A DNA stretch of 64,000 nucleotides from an uncultured Veillonella sp. (GTDB lineage Bacteria; Bacillota; Negativicutes; Veillonellales; Veillonellaceae): positions 1 to 64,000 of the forward strand of contig NZ_CALJON010000008.1 of assembly GCF_937981445.1 (NCBI RefSeq), read 5' to 3'. Below are positions 1 through 8,823 of this stretch, piece by piece. Each line of letters begins with the position of its first letter. Positions within the stretch are counted from its first letter, which is position 1. Position numbers and translations under genes: made by a program. The notes under the pieces are model-generated. The model did not search any database. It saw only the letters and a program-made list of their open reading frames with translations, and was not told the origin of the DNA.

Positions 1-2566
1 AGGAAATAGTAATTTTACCATCCTTTTTATCGGCAGCTGTAGTAATGTTTTGACCATCGCCTTCGATTTTTAATGTTTGTCCAAGGTCACGATGAACCTT
101 TTCACCAGAATCTGCAGAGAAGTCTAAGCCTTTTTTGATAACCTCTTCGCTAGCATTGTTAGTGATATTCTTCACGTCACCAATGTTAGCTGCATTAGTG
201 TCGATATTGTAAGTTTTATTACCCTCTGTATCAACGCCGTCAGAACCACTTGCTAAGTTTTGAATTTGTGTACCATTAGTACCTTCAAGTGTAACTTGGT
301 CTTTATTGACTTTATCGTCATTTAAATCATATTTAACAGCACGGTCATTTAGATTGTTTAAATCAGTAGCTGATGCTACATCATCAATCACTACATCCTG
401 CGTTGTATTAGCTACATCATTAGGGTCCTGTACTTTTAAAGTCACCTTATTATCCGTCACTTTGTAAGCACCATCAGAAGCTGCTGGATTTTTAACTAAA
501 CGCACATCGCCTTTACTTGCCACTTGGTTGCCCAATGCATCAGTGACTGCTTTTAATTGATCTTCTGTTGCTGCACGACCAGATACATAGGATGGGTTTT
601 TAACATCCCAAGAGGTATTGCTCAAACCCGTTACATAGCTACCATTCGGCGCTTGTGATGTGTTTCCATCCGAATTGATTACTGTACCACTCTGGTTACC
701 TATTACAGCCGAACCAGCTGTTACAGTGTTTAAACCGGTTACATCTTTAGCCAATTTAATAGTTAAGCTTGCATCATTACCTGTACCTGCAGCCACTACA
801 CCAATATTAGCGCCTTCAGAGAGTTTAGTCGTATCACTTTGACCGCCTACAACATTAAGAGTTTGACCTAAATCACGATGTACTTTACCTGTATTGCCAG
901 CAAAATCTAAACCTTTAGCCGTTAAATTGTTAATAACTACATTTTTAGCATCATCAGTAATATTCTTCACATCACCAATATTAGCGGCATTTGTTGGTGT
1001 GTTATAAGTTGGTTTGCCATTAGCTGTGCCGTCAGAACCACTGGCCAAATTAGTGATTTGGTCATTACCCATATTAATACCAGTAGTAGAAATAGTTGGG
1101 CCATTTTGAACGGTCAAACCACCTTCAGTTAAGGTCGTGGATTGCGTGCCATTTGTTACCTTTACACCGCCATTATTAACTACAGTGTTGCCCGTTGTTA
1201 AGGACCCATTAGCACCTAAATTAACATCCTTCACTAAATCAATTAAGATTTCGTTAGGATTACTAGTTAATCTTGTTTTAATATTTTTTGTTGATGCTAC
1301 CTCACCTTGGGCACCACCAGTTAATTTTAATTTTTCTGTAGCTAATTTAACCTTACCATCACCACGATTAGCTGGCGTTTTATCATCAGCTATAGTAGTC
1401 AAAGTCACCGATTTTAACTGTGCTACGTTCACTGCATCAGTATCCTTTGTACCAGCTGCTACATTCACAATCTGACGTGTAGCACTATCATTGCCTACAG
1501 ACACAGCACTATATGTGCTATTCCAAGTTTTATCTGTGCTAGAGCTATTAGCATTAATAGAAGGATCATAGCCTTTTTGTCCATTTACTATAGATGCAAC
1601 AGAGCGGTCACCAAGGGCTACCCCACCGGCTACGGTTACGCTTGTGTCCGAGCCAATGGCCACCGACTTATTACCATTTCCTGAAGCAGTAGCACCACGG
1701 CCCATAACAACAGCATCAGGCAAATACGCTCCTACAGTGGCATTTTGACCTATAGCGATCGAACTAGTCGCGCCAGTGCCCGTATTAGCACTAGAACCCA
1801 TAGCAATACTATAGTTAGCACCACTTCTAGCAGCAATAGCGATGCTATCATCACCATTAGTTGTAGCACCGACACCTAAGGCCATGGAACGTTGGTTATT
1901 AGCAGTCGCCCCTTGACCAATAGCCAAAGTATTCCCCTTTAATGCTTTCGCTTTATCACCAATTGCTACAGATGAAATGCCTGTTACTTCTGCCTCTGAG
2001 CCCATAGCTACAGAGTTTTGAGTCGCTACCCTATTCTTATAACCAATCGCTACATTTTTAAATACTTGCCCTTGATTAGTTGCATTTTGGCCTTCAACCA
2101 CATTGCCGGTACCAATAACAGTGTTAAAAACATTAGTATCTTTATTGATGTTATTTAAATCTTTTGTATAGCCATTTACTGTATTACCAAGACCTACAAC
2201 AACAGAATTAAGTGCTGTCACATTCGTATCAGTAGTTACATTTCCTTCTGTATAGGAGCCGCCTACAACTACTGAGCCATCTGCTTTTTCACCAACAGTT
2301 ATGTTATCGCCTATTACAATAGAATTTTCGGACTTAACATCATAATTATCAGCTATTAAAAGATTATGTTGTGTATCTCGTGTCATAATAGTGCCTGCAG
2401 CCAAAGCATTACCAGTCAATACACTGGCTACAAAAAAAGCGGCAAATGTTGCGCGTAAAGCGCCTACATGAGAGCTAGATGCTTTTCCCTCACGTTTTGC
2501 AAATTCAGACGCGACCACATAACACCCTTTTGTCTTACTCCAAATTACCTTATATATCTTATTCAT
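1..2566 (-). CDS. Trimeric autotransporter adhesin (YadA/Hag-like), 5' part; C-terminus outside window
   Basis: Surface adhesin of the type Vc secretion class. Reading the minus strand from ATG at 2566 (RBS AAAGGAG just upstream) the frame stays open to the window edge. The protein starts MNKIYKVIWSKTKGCYVV, an extended signal peptide region (ESPR), followed by a hydrophobic stretch and a likely cleavage site after NALA near residue 56. Then come YadA-head-type repeats (SVAIG, SMALG, SIAIG; about plus 1550-2300) and stalk modules rich in N, T, D and G. A stalk module containing NLASGSDG, AANIGDVKNIT and KVHRDLGQTL occurs twice, near 850-1060 and 65-275. The C-terminal membrane anchor is not in view. 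The family forms trimers at the outer membrane for adherence and coaggregation. Family call is firm; the ligand is unknown. Confidence 0.93.
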   Translation of the reverse strand, partial: MNKIYKVIWSKTKGCYVVASEFAKREGKASSSHVGALRATFAAFFVASVLTGNALAAGTIMTRDTQHNLLIADNYDVKSENSIVIGDNITVGEKADGSVVVGGSYTEGNVTTDTNVTALNSVVVGLGNTVNGYTKDLNNINKDTNVFNTVIGTGNVVEGQNATNQGQVFKNVAIGYKNRVATQNSVAMGSEAEVTGISSVAIGDKAKALKGNTLAIGQGATANNQRSMALGVGATTNGDDSIAIAARSGANYSIAMGSSANTGTGATSSIAIGQNATVGAYLPDAVVMGRGATASGNGNKSVAIGSDTSVTVAGGVALGDRSVASIVNGQKGYDPSINANSSSTDKTWNSTYSAVSVGNDSATRQIVNVAAGTKDTDAVNVAQLKSVTLTTIADDKTPANRGDGKVKLATEKLKLTGGAQGEVASTKNIKTRLTSNPNEILIDLVKDVNLGANGSLTTGNTVVNNGGVKVTNGTQSTTLTEGGLTVQNGPTISTTGINMGNDQITNLASGSDGTANGKPTYNTPTNAANIGDVKNITDDAKNVVINNLTAKGLDFAGNTGKVHRDLGQTLNVVGGQSDTTKLSEGANIGVVAAGTGNDASLTIKLAKDVTGLNTVTAGSAVIGNQSGTVINSDGNTSQAPNGSYVTGLSNTSWDVKNPSYVSGRAATEDQLKAVTDALGNQVASKGDVRLVKNPAASDGAYKVTDNKVTLKVQDPNDVANTTQDVVIDDVASATDLNNLNDRAVKYDLNDDKVNKDQVTLEGTNGTQIQNLASGSDGVDTEGNKTYNIDTNAANIGDVKNITNNASEEVIKKGLDFSADSGEKVHRDLGQTLKIEGDGQNITTAADKKDGKITIS

Positions 2567-3210
2567 GGTCTTTTCTCCTTTGCATGAATATAACCTAACT
2601 CTCTTACTGTTACATGCCAACCGTATATAAATACACTATCAATATAAAGAATACCGCTCCGGTTAGCATTAAATCCTAAAAAAAATAACCCCTTTATCAT
2701 TTTCATTAAATTATCATCTTCATTTTTGATTATATTACAGTTAAATTACAAGTTCAAGCATTTTTTTATTTACACACAAATTTTATTTATGATTTATACG
2801 ATTTATTACCAGTTACAAAAGAGGCTTAAATACAGCATTTATATAACTTATATCACTTTATATAACCTGTAATCATAATTTATGACATCATCTTAAAATT
2901 TAATCCACTTTTTATGTTTACTTATATATTTTTATCATTTTCATGAAATCTATATATTATTTTGAATTATTTTTATATACATTTCACCTAAAATCCTCTC
3001 AATATAATACATAAGTATATTTACAAAACATTTTATTTATGTAATTCCTACTATTTCAAAAGAAAATATATTCCCTTAGTTGCATTTTTATTCATTTTAA
3101 TACATTTTTTGCGAAGCCTATCTCTTTAACTAATATCTACTTTTTCATTAATTTTATTTACTTATTCATGAATTAATATAATGAAAAACGTATATGGTAT
3201 TAACAGTAAT
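2567..3210. other. AT-rich intergenic region upstream of the adhesin
   Basis: About 640 bases of very AT-rich DNA with no convincing reading frame on either strand. It must contain the adhesin promoter reading leftward, but the base composition offers so many TATAAT-like hexamers that I cannot choose one. No repeat, tRNA or insertion-sequence end was seen. Confidence 0.6.
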
Positions 3211-3292
3211 AAAAAAGCCCCTTATTCTATGACGATTAAAGAACTCCATATCATATCGATACGCTATTCCTTAGGTCCTCATAGAATAAGGG
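3211..3292 (-). terminator. Long-loop terminator-like inverted repeat
   Basis: Perfect 14-bp arms (3219-3232 and 3279-3292, CCCTTATTCTATGA and its complement) enclose a loop of about 46 bases. On the minus strand the second arm is followed by GGCTTTTTTA, a U-tract, so it can terminate the acetyltransferase transcript. The loop is much longer than usual, so a small stable RNA is also possible. Confidence 0.6.
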
Positions 3293-3367
3293 ACTACACA
3301 GTAGCTATTATTTTATTTTATTTTCTTTGTATTGCTAACTTACGATTATTTTATATATTAGAACTCA

Positions 3368-4261
3368 TTACACGAGATTTTTTTGCATCCAAATATGTGG
3401 GCACCCTTCATCATCAAATTCGTCGCCATACGCTTCGTAGCCCAAAGTTTCATAAAAACCCCTTGCTTCTACTTGTGCAGCCAAACGAATATGAGTGCCC
3501 CCTAAGTTCTTAATTTCCCTAGCAGCATCTTTTAAAATATACGCGCCAATTTTCTTGCCACGATAGGCCTTTACTACAGCTACACGGCCAATAATATATC
3601 CTTGCCCTTCTACTGCCATAGCACCATCTAAAGAAGCAGATGATCTTACAACACCAACTTCACGTTCTTCTTTAAAGTTCTTAGGGCTGGATTTTATAGA
3701 CAGCATAGGCGGAACCTCTACAGATACATCAGGTGCTACTTCCTTCACTACCTTCTGCGTACGCTCCTGCTCTTCGCGCCACGCTACATTCCATTCATCA
3801 TCTGGTAAATCTTGCCAAACTAAATTATGCGGTGACGCTTCAGCTGTTTTTGATTGTATTTCATTAGGCATAGCCAACACTTCAGGTCCTGCCATCTCCC
3901 TATTTTCAGCAGCTTCACTAGCCTTCACTTGACTACTTGCGCCAACTTCACTATCATTTGCTCGGCCACTTACAATAACTTCATTCTCTATTGCTTGGCT
4001 ATTTACAGGCGATTCAATACCTGCTACAGTGTCTACTGCATTGCCATTGGTAGGAACTGCCTCATGATAATCATGACCATCATATTCAAAGATCCTGCAC
4101 GTTCCAATGGGAACATTATCTATAAAAGCTACAATATGTTTTGCTATCGCATCAGTGGCGTCAAATTCATTAACAAAGCCCTGTTCTTGCATAAAGACTT
4201 CAGTTCGTACTACACGCGCTTCATCGGGCAATCTATTATACGTTCTAAACTCTAAAATCAT
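3368..4261 (-). CDS. GNAT N-acetyltransferase interrupted by a long insertion
   Basis: Probable acetyl-CoA-dependent N-acetyltransferase (ElaA/GNAT type) of unknown substrate. Residues 1-60 match the GNAT N-terminal part (RTEVFMQEQGFVNEFDATD, then HIVAFIDNVPIGTCRIFE). The acetyl-CoA binding segment comes only near residues 222-245 (IIGRVAVVKAYRGKKIGAYI), followed by HIRLAAQVEARGFYETLGY and an ending typical of the fold. Between the halves lie about 150 residues rich in E, S, A and N that look disordered, so the protein is twice the usual 145-160 residues. RBS GAGGAG precedes the ATG. It stands alone, with a terminator-like repeat downstream. Confidence 0.85.
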   Translation of the reverse strand: MILEFRTYNRLPDEARVVRTEVFMQEQGFVNEFDATDAIAKHIVAFIDNVPIGTCRIFEYDGHDYHEAVPTNGNAVDTVAGIESPVNSQAIENEVIVSGRANDSEVGASSQVKASEAAENREMAGPEVLAMPNEIQSKTAEASPHNLVWQDLPDDEWNVAWREEQERTQKVVKEVAPDVSVEVPPMLSIKSSPKNFKEEREVGVVRSSASLDGAMAVEGQGYIIGRVAVVKAYRGKKIGAYILKDAAREIKNLGGTHIRLAAQVEARGFYETLGYEAYGDEFDDEGCPHIWMQKNLV

Positions 4262-4602
4262 CTATTTAAGCTCCTCGTAATCGTCTTATACCTTACATGT
4301 ATCTTCTATTATACTATGAGAGGCTTTATACTTGTAGCAAAATTTATTTTTATGGTTTCGCTTGATTATATTGCTACTCCATCTATCACCCGCTCTCACT
4401 ACTAAGTTTAATATTAAACTATTTTATATATAGATAAATTTCTATGAATTAAGATTCAAAATAAAGCAGACTTTTTCCAAAATTCAGCATTTTGAAAACT
4501 TTTTACTCAATATTGGTTCCGAACATTTCTTATAAAATATTTTGTTTCGTTTGCATTTCTTTATTTTATTAGCGCTTCACGAGTGAATATCCTAGTCGGT
4601 AT
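4262..4602. other. AT-rich intergenic segment
   Basis: AT-rich spacer between the MFS pump 3' end and the acetyltransferase start. It contains a short palindrome TTCACGAGTGAA near 4577. Nothing else recognisable apart from the tail duplication annotated next to it. Confidence 0.5.
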
Positions 4603-4662
4603 ACTTAACGATTTCGAATCATAGAGAGTGCCACTTAGCGATTTCGAATCATAGAGGGTACT
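4603..4662. repeat. 30-bp tandem duplication of the MFS gene 3' end
   Basis: Two adjacent 30-base units (4603-4632 and 4633-4662) differ at only a few positions. The second unit is the last codons and the stop of the MFS gene (SMIRNR-stop); the first is a copy of the same codons and stop lying just downstream. See the matching cases behind alr, phoR, the M20 gene and the second MFS gene. Confidence 0.9.
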
Positions 4663-5993
4663 ATACCAATAACACAGAAAACGGTAAATACAATAAGGGC
4701 ATACTGAATATTAGACAGCAACAGCTCTTTTGACCCCGGCGCCAAGCCCACAACGGTACGCGATAGAATGGACGCCACGATAGCCATACTCAACACTTGT
4801 CCTAGTAAACGCACTGTGCCAATAACCGAGCTGGCAAAACTAAAATATTTAGGTGGCACAGAGCTCATAATTGCATTATTATTAGGCGCTGAAAACATGG
4901 CAAAGCCTAAGCCGATAACAATTAAACTACCAATAATAACCGCCAATGCTGCTTCGTGAGTCCCATACACCATAATCACTAAACCTACAGATATAACCGC
5001 CATCCCAACAGACGCGAGTACAGCTGATCCATACCGATCAGATAAAGCCCCCGTCACAGGTGATAAAACCGACATAATAATCGATTGCACTAATAATACT
5101 AAGCCTGCTGATGCAGAATCAAAGCCCATAATCATTTGCAAATATAACGACAATAAAAAGCCAATAGCAAAGGTTGCACTATAATTTAACATGGCCGATA
5201 TATTCGAAAAGGCAAAGACTTTATTCTCTAAAAAGATTCGCACCGGAATGAGCGGCTTTTCTACACGCGCTTCATGCCAAATATAAATGAGCCCCACTAT
5301 GATTCCCAAGAATAAGACATATTTTGCCCACCATTGGTTAACAATTTCCGAAAGACCATACATTACTAAAATCAGGGTACTCGCATACAAAGCAATACTC
5401 AAACTATTCAAATGCCCTTCACTTTCAAGCTTCCAATTTTCTTTCATCCAAAGCACAGTCATTCCAAAGGCTACGGCGCCTAAAATAGCAATAAAGTAAA
5501 ATATACTACGCCAACCAAAATGGTAATTTAAAAATCCTCCTACAACTGGTCCTATAGAGAGCCCAATATACACAACTGACGCGACCAGTCCCATAGCCCG
5601 GCCACGGCGTTCAAGCGGATATGCTTGGGCCACAATAGCAGTACCAGTAGCAAATATCATGGCGGAGCAAATTCCTTGGAGCACCCGCAAAATAAGTAAC
5701 ATTTCAATGGAATTTGTGAAGTGAATTAAAAAGGATACAATGGCAAAGCCACCCGTCCCCATCAAGTAGACCGTTTTTTTACCAATACGATTGGACAGCT
5801 GGCCCATAGGTAATACAAAAATAGCACAAGTCATTAAAAATATTTCAATAATCCAACTTAGTGCCGAAGTACTAACTAAAAACTCATTACCAATATCTGG
5901 CAAAGATAAATTTATAGAACTTCCACAAAAGGGCGTTAAAAATGAGCCAATCATAACTGCAATCAAAATTTTATTTTCTTCTTTTAGCTCCAC
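4635..5993 (-). CDS. MFS efflux transporter, DHA2 (EmrB/QacA) type
   Basis: Inner-membrane drug/proton antiporter of the major facilitator superfamily. About 452 residues with many hydrophobic helices. It begins with IAVMIGSFLTPFCGSSINLSL and shows the motif-A-like loop GQLSNRIGKKTVYLMG after helix 2 and motif C-like GLSIGPVVGGFL in helix 5; this layout fits DHA2. I place the start at the GTG at 5993, because GGAGG sits 7 bases upstream, instead of the further ATG at 6020, which lies before that RBS. The last codons are tandemly duplicated downstream. Substrate cannot be read from sequence. Confidence 0.88.
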   Translation of the reverse strand: MELKEENKILIAVMIGSFLTPFCGSSINLSLPDIGNEFLVSTSALSWIIEIFLMTCAIFVLPMGQLSNRIGKKTVYLMGTGGFAIVSFLIHFTNSIEMLLILRVLQGICSAMIFATGTAIVAQAYPLERRGRAMGLVASVVYIGLSIGPVVGGFLNYHFGWRSIFYFIAILGAVAFGMTVLWMKENWKLESEGHLNSLSIALYASTLILVMYGLSEIVNQWWAKYVLFLGIIVGLIYIWHEARVEKPLIPVRIFLENKVFAFSNISAMLNYSATFAIGFLLSLYLQMIMGFDSASAGLVLLVQSIIMSVLSPVTGALSDRYGSAVLASVGMAVISVGLVIMVYGTHEAALAVIIGSLIVIGLGFAMFSAPNNNAIMSSVPPKYFSFASSVIGTVRLLGQVLSMAIVASILSRTVVGLAPGSKELLLSNIQYALIVFTVFCVIGIVPSMIRNR

Positions 5994-6226
5994 AGAACTA
6001 CCTCCATTTCTACATCTCAACTATTAATGATACGCTGTATAACCCTTATACTGTCAAGTCATTTATTTAATCCATGCCAAGTTTCTTAATAGGAAGCGAC
6101 TAAAACATAGTCCCCCCTAGTGAGCCTGATTTTGTCTTGTATCCCCCTATTATGTAATCTAGATACATAGCTTTTATACTTATATTGTGTACTCATTCAT
6201 TACCATGCACGCTAGTCAAATAAAAC

Positions 6227-6268
6227 ATAGGTCTAGAATCAATTATCACCCAACGATTCTAGACCTAT
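6227..6268 (-). terminator. Terminator hairpin behind carbonic anhydrase
   Basis: Perfect 14-bp inverted repeat (6227-6240 and 6255-6268) with a 14-base loop, 55 bases past the carbonic anhydrase stop, followed on the minus strand by a T-rich stretch. The rest of the 5994-6323 spacer holds the upstream region of the MFS gene and nothing else recognised. Confidence 0.7.
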
Positions 6269-6323
6269 TATACATTTGAAAATTATTCAATTAATAGTAG
6301 CTTAAAATTTATAACACAGGTAG

Positions 6324-6941
6324 TTAACCAATACTGCAGCTACAAGCACACACATCCATTGTATCTAATTCTTCATTTGGTTTATTACCATCAACTAGCA
6401 ATGTTAATTTACTGGTATAAGGATTTAACATAAGACCATGAATCTTCACATCATCTGGGATTAATGGGTTTTGGCGAAGCTGTGCCACTGCTTTAATTAC
6501 ATTTTGTTCCGAATGGCAGAAATTATTAGCCCAGCGGTCCATTTCACAACGAATCATAGCAATAGCCTCAGGTTTAATGCCACGCGCCACCATGCGCTTA
6601 GCTAATTCATCAGGACAAGTTTTTTCCATGCCACAATCTTCATGGCCAACGATGAAAATCTCCTTAGCCCCCAATTCGAAAATACTCACAATAAGAGAGC
6701 GAATTACATCACTAAATACATCGGTAATGCAATTCCCCGCTACGCGAATTACATTCGCATCACCACGATCTACGCCCATGGTCTTTTCCAACAAATCCAC
6801 TAAACGTGTATCCATACAAGTTAAAATTGCAATATGCTTTTGTGGCTTCTTAGCTGCAGGGGATCCATCCTCGCCATGTTCTGCTAAAATATTTTCTACA
6901 TACACTTCATTCGCTTTTAATACATCATCTAAAAAGGACAT
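6324..6941 (-). CDS. Beta-class carbonic anhydrase
   Basis: Interconverts CO2 and bicarbonate in the cytoplasm. Zinc-site motifs are visible: CMDTRL (Cys and the Asp/Arg dyad) and GHEDCG (His and second Cys). The segment RVAGNCITDV is typical of beta enzymes of the clade also called YvdA/BetaCA-like. I choose the ATG at 6941 (MSFLDDV) because GGGGGA lies directly upstream; the longer frame from 6983 would place that RBS inside the coding region. Length about 205 residues fits the family. It probably supplies bicarbonate to carboxylation reactions such as pyruvate or propionyl-CoA carboxylation. Monocistronic by appearance. Confidence 0.92.
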   Translation of the reverse strand: MSFLDDVLKANEVYVENILAEHGEDGSPAAKKPQKHIAILTCMDTRLVDLLEKTMGVDRGDANVIRVAGNCITDVFSDVIRSLIVSIFELGAKEIFIVGHEDCGMEKTCPDELAKRMVARGIKPEAIAMIRCEMDRWANNFCHSEQNVIKAVAQLRQNPLIPDDVKIHGLMLNPYTSKLTLLVDGNKPNEELDTMDVCACSCSIG

Positions 6942-7108
6942 CTTTATTCCCCCTTGTTCATAAAAATAACTGATGTAATACATACTAAATCGGTCAAATC
7001 ATTCAACAAGACCATAATGTATTCTCTTACATATTATTATATACAATATCATCACTTTTCGATATATATGTACCATAATTTACGAAACTTTGTCAATAAA
7101 AACGGCTA

Positions 7109-7213
7109 TACCAGCAAAAGGGAAAAACGGTAGCACCGGCAAAAAGGAAAAAAGGGCAACCCCGCAAAAGGGCAAAAAGAGCAACACCCGCAAAAGGGCA
7201 AAATAAAGGGCAG
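7109..7213. repeat. Degenerate tandem repeat, period about 26
   Basis: About four imperfect copies of a purine-rich unit with core GCAAAAGGGCAAAAA. They create a spurious Phe/Leu-rich frame on the minus strand. The rest of the 6942-7293 spacer holds no gene. Confidence 0.7.
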
Positions 7214-7293
7214 AACAAGTAACACAACAAAAGTCTAAATCTTTAAAATTAGAATACAACAGAAATATTGAGAACAACTGAAAGCAAAGAAAA

Positions 7294-7348
7294 AGCCTTA
7301 TATTACCGTTGTTTTCTACATAATAGAAACAACTAGAAATATAAGGCT
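7294..7348 (-). terminator. Terminator of the tRNA-Gly gene
   Basis: Outer arms AGCCTTATATT (7294-7304 and 7338-7348) with an inner stem GTTGTTTTCTA/TAGAAACAAC. On the minus strand it starts 17 bases past the tRNA 3' end and is followed by TTTTTC, a good intrinsic terminator. Confidence 0.8.
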
Positions 7349-7364
7349 ATAAGCTTTGAAACTA

Positions 7365-7438
7365 TGGAGCGGCCGATGGGAGTCGAACCCACCTCTACGG
7401 CTTGGGAAGCCGTCGTTCTACCGATGAACTACGGCCGC
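7365..7438 (-). tRNA. tRNA-Gly, anticodon CCC
   Basis: A 74-nt cloverleaf on the minus strand with encoded CCA. Acceptor stem GCGGCCG/CGGCCGC, discriminator U, anticodon stem ACGGC/GCCGT with loop TTCCCAA giving anticodon CCC (reads GGG, glycine), and T-loop GGTTCGACTCC. A hairpin plus T-tract follows at once downstream. Confidence 0.96.
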
Positions 7439-7486
7439 GAATCTTTTTATATTTTATCAACTTTGGCTTAGTTTGTAAATACTCAA

Positions 7487-8392
7487 TCACACTAATCTCT
7501 TGCGCATCCACACTTTGCGACGATGACGCAACTGCATATAGCGAGCTCGGTGAACAATATTTTTTAGAATAATGGCCATCATAATAAAGCAAGCGCCGAC
7601 AAAGCCCTGTGCATCCATAACTTCCCCAAGGAAAACAAATGCCATGACTGCTGCGAATACGGGTTCCATAGAGTAAATGAGGCCAATTTTAGATGGTGTT
7701 ATATAGCGCTGTGCTACCCCTTGCAAGGTAAAGCAAATAGCGCTACATACAATGCCTAAACCTAATACAGCGCCCCATTGTAAGCCTGTTTGTGGTAGGC
7801 GTGGCTCTTCAAAGATATATGAACTAATGATGCTAAAGAGAGCGATAGCTCCAAATTGCAAAATACTTACTAAGAAAATATCTTTATCTCGCGCAATACG
7901 ACTCATGAAGAGGATATACGTAGCATAACCTAATGTGCCCCATAAGCAATATAAAGCGCCCACATCAAAGGATAACCCTTCTTTTACAGTAAATAAAATA
8001 AGACCAAAGAACGCTAGTGCAATACTAGACATTGTCATACGAGGGGGCCAAGCACGACGCCATAAGCCTTCTAAAATAGGCACAAGCACAACTGTTGTGG
8101 TCCCCAAAAAAGCTGCCGTAGAAGCGGCCGTGTATTTAACCCCAGTAATAGTACCGAATAGTGAAATATAGACTAAAAAGCCTAGCCCAAACCCTTTTAA
8201 GATAGTCTTCTTAGTGCAATGTTTAAATGATTTATAAAAAATCGGCGCCATACAAAAAAAGGCAATCCCAAAGCGCAATGCCATAAGATTAAAAGGATCC
8301 ACCCCAGTAAGTGAAATTTTCATCAATAAATACGACGAGCTCCACGCAAACGTCACAAACAACATCATCAATTCTGCTTGCTTAATCGACAT
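7487..8392 (-). CDS. EamA/DMT-family permease (RhaT/YdcZ-like)
   Basis: Predicted inner-membrane metabolite exporter or importer of the drug/metabolite transporter superfamily. About 301 residues with ten hydrophobic segments in two EamA repeats; the first starts ELMMLFVTFAWSSSYLLMK and the second after the central CLWGTLGYATYILFMSR. The C-terminal end is basic (RHRRKVWMRKR). The ATG at 8392 has AGAGG at 8-base spacing; the in-frame GTG at 8401 overlaps that RBS and is less likely. Substrate unknown. The 3' end lies 49 bases before the tRNA-Gly gene. Confidence 0.85.
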   Translation of the reverse strand: MSIKQAELMMLFVTFAWSSSYLLMKISLTGVDPFNLMALRFGIAFFCMAPIFYKSFKHCTKKTILKGFGLGFLVYISLFGTITGVKYTAASTAAFLGTTTVVLVPILEGLWRRAWPPRMTMSSIALAFFGLILFTVKEGLSFDVGALYCLWGTLGYATYILFMSRIARDKDIFLVSILQFGAIALFSIISSYIFEEPRLPQTGLQWGAVLGLGIVCSAICFTLQGVAQRYITPSKIGLIYSMEPVFAAVMAFVFLGEVMDAQGFVGACFIMMAIILKNIVHRARYMQLRHRRKVWMRKRLV

Positions 8393-8492
8393 GTTAGACA
8401 CCTCTGTACCTTACAAACCGCCATACGAAATTATATAAAAAGCGAATCTATGGCAAAATGCCAATCCTAACTTAAATTAGCTTATACATACT

Positions 8493-8530
8493 ACAAAGAG
8501 TTTATTGTCTACTGACAATAAACTCTTTGT
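8493..8530. other. Perfect 17-bp hairpin
   Basis: ACAAAGAGTTTATTGTC and its exact complement with a 4-base loop. It sits between the ferredoxin-fusion gene and the EamA gene, both on the minus strand. No T-tract follows on either strand, so it is weak as an intrinsic terminator and may serve as an mRNA 3'-end stabiliser. Confidence 0.6.
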
Positions 8531-8688
8531 GTGATTTAGTACATTTAGTCTATACTAAGTGATTAACAAAAACAACCTTATTTTTTCTAGTATTCTAAAA
8601 TTTCATAATGTTAAATAAAGCGTACATTTAGAGAGGACAGTTAGCCAAAGGAATTGAATATAACCACTTATATAGGCTTTATCTATAA

Positions 8689-8787
8689 CCTAACAGTATA
8701 TGAGTGATCTAACGCAACAGTATATGAGCCCCTAACACAATAGTATATGAGCAACATAACACAATAATATATGAGTAATCTAACGTA
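8689..8787. repeat. Degenerate tandem repeat, period 22-25
   Basis: About four units with core ACAATAGTATATGAGC lie just downstream of the ferredoxin-fusion gene. Their sequence does not match that gene's own tail. Confidence 0.75.
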
Positions 8788-8823
8788 ACCAATCTTCTCT
8801 AGATGTAGTTCCTACTTAAGCAA

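Noticed and set aside
3181..3513. Plus-strand frame of 110 codons
   Set aside because: No RBS, AT-rich composition, and its second half overlaps the acetyltransferase gene on the other strand.
7080..7277. Minus-strand Phe/Leu-rich frame of 65 codons
   Set aside because: Made by the degenerate tandem repeat; no RBS.
8493..8530. Intrinsic terminator
   Set aside because: Perfect hairpin but no T-tract after it on either strand, so kept only as a hairpin.
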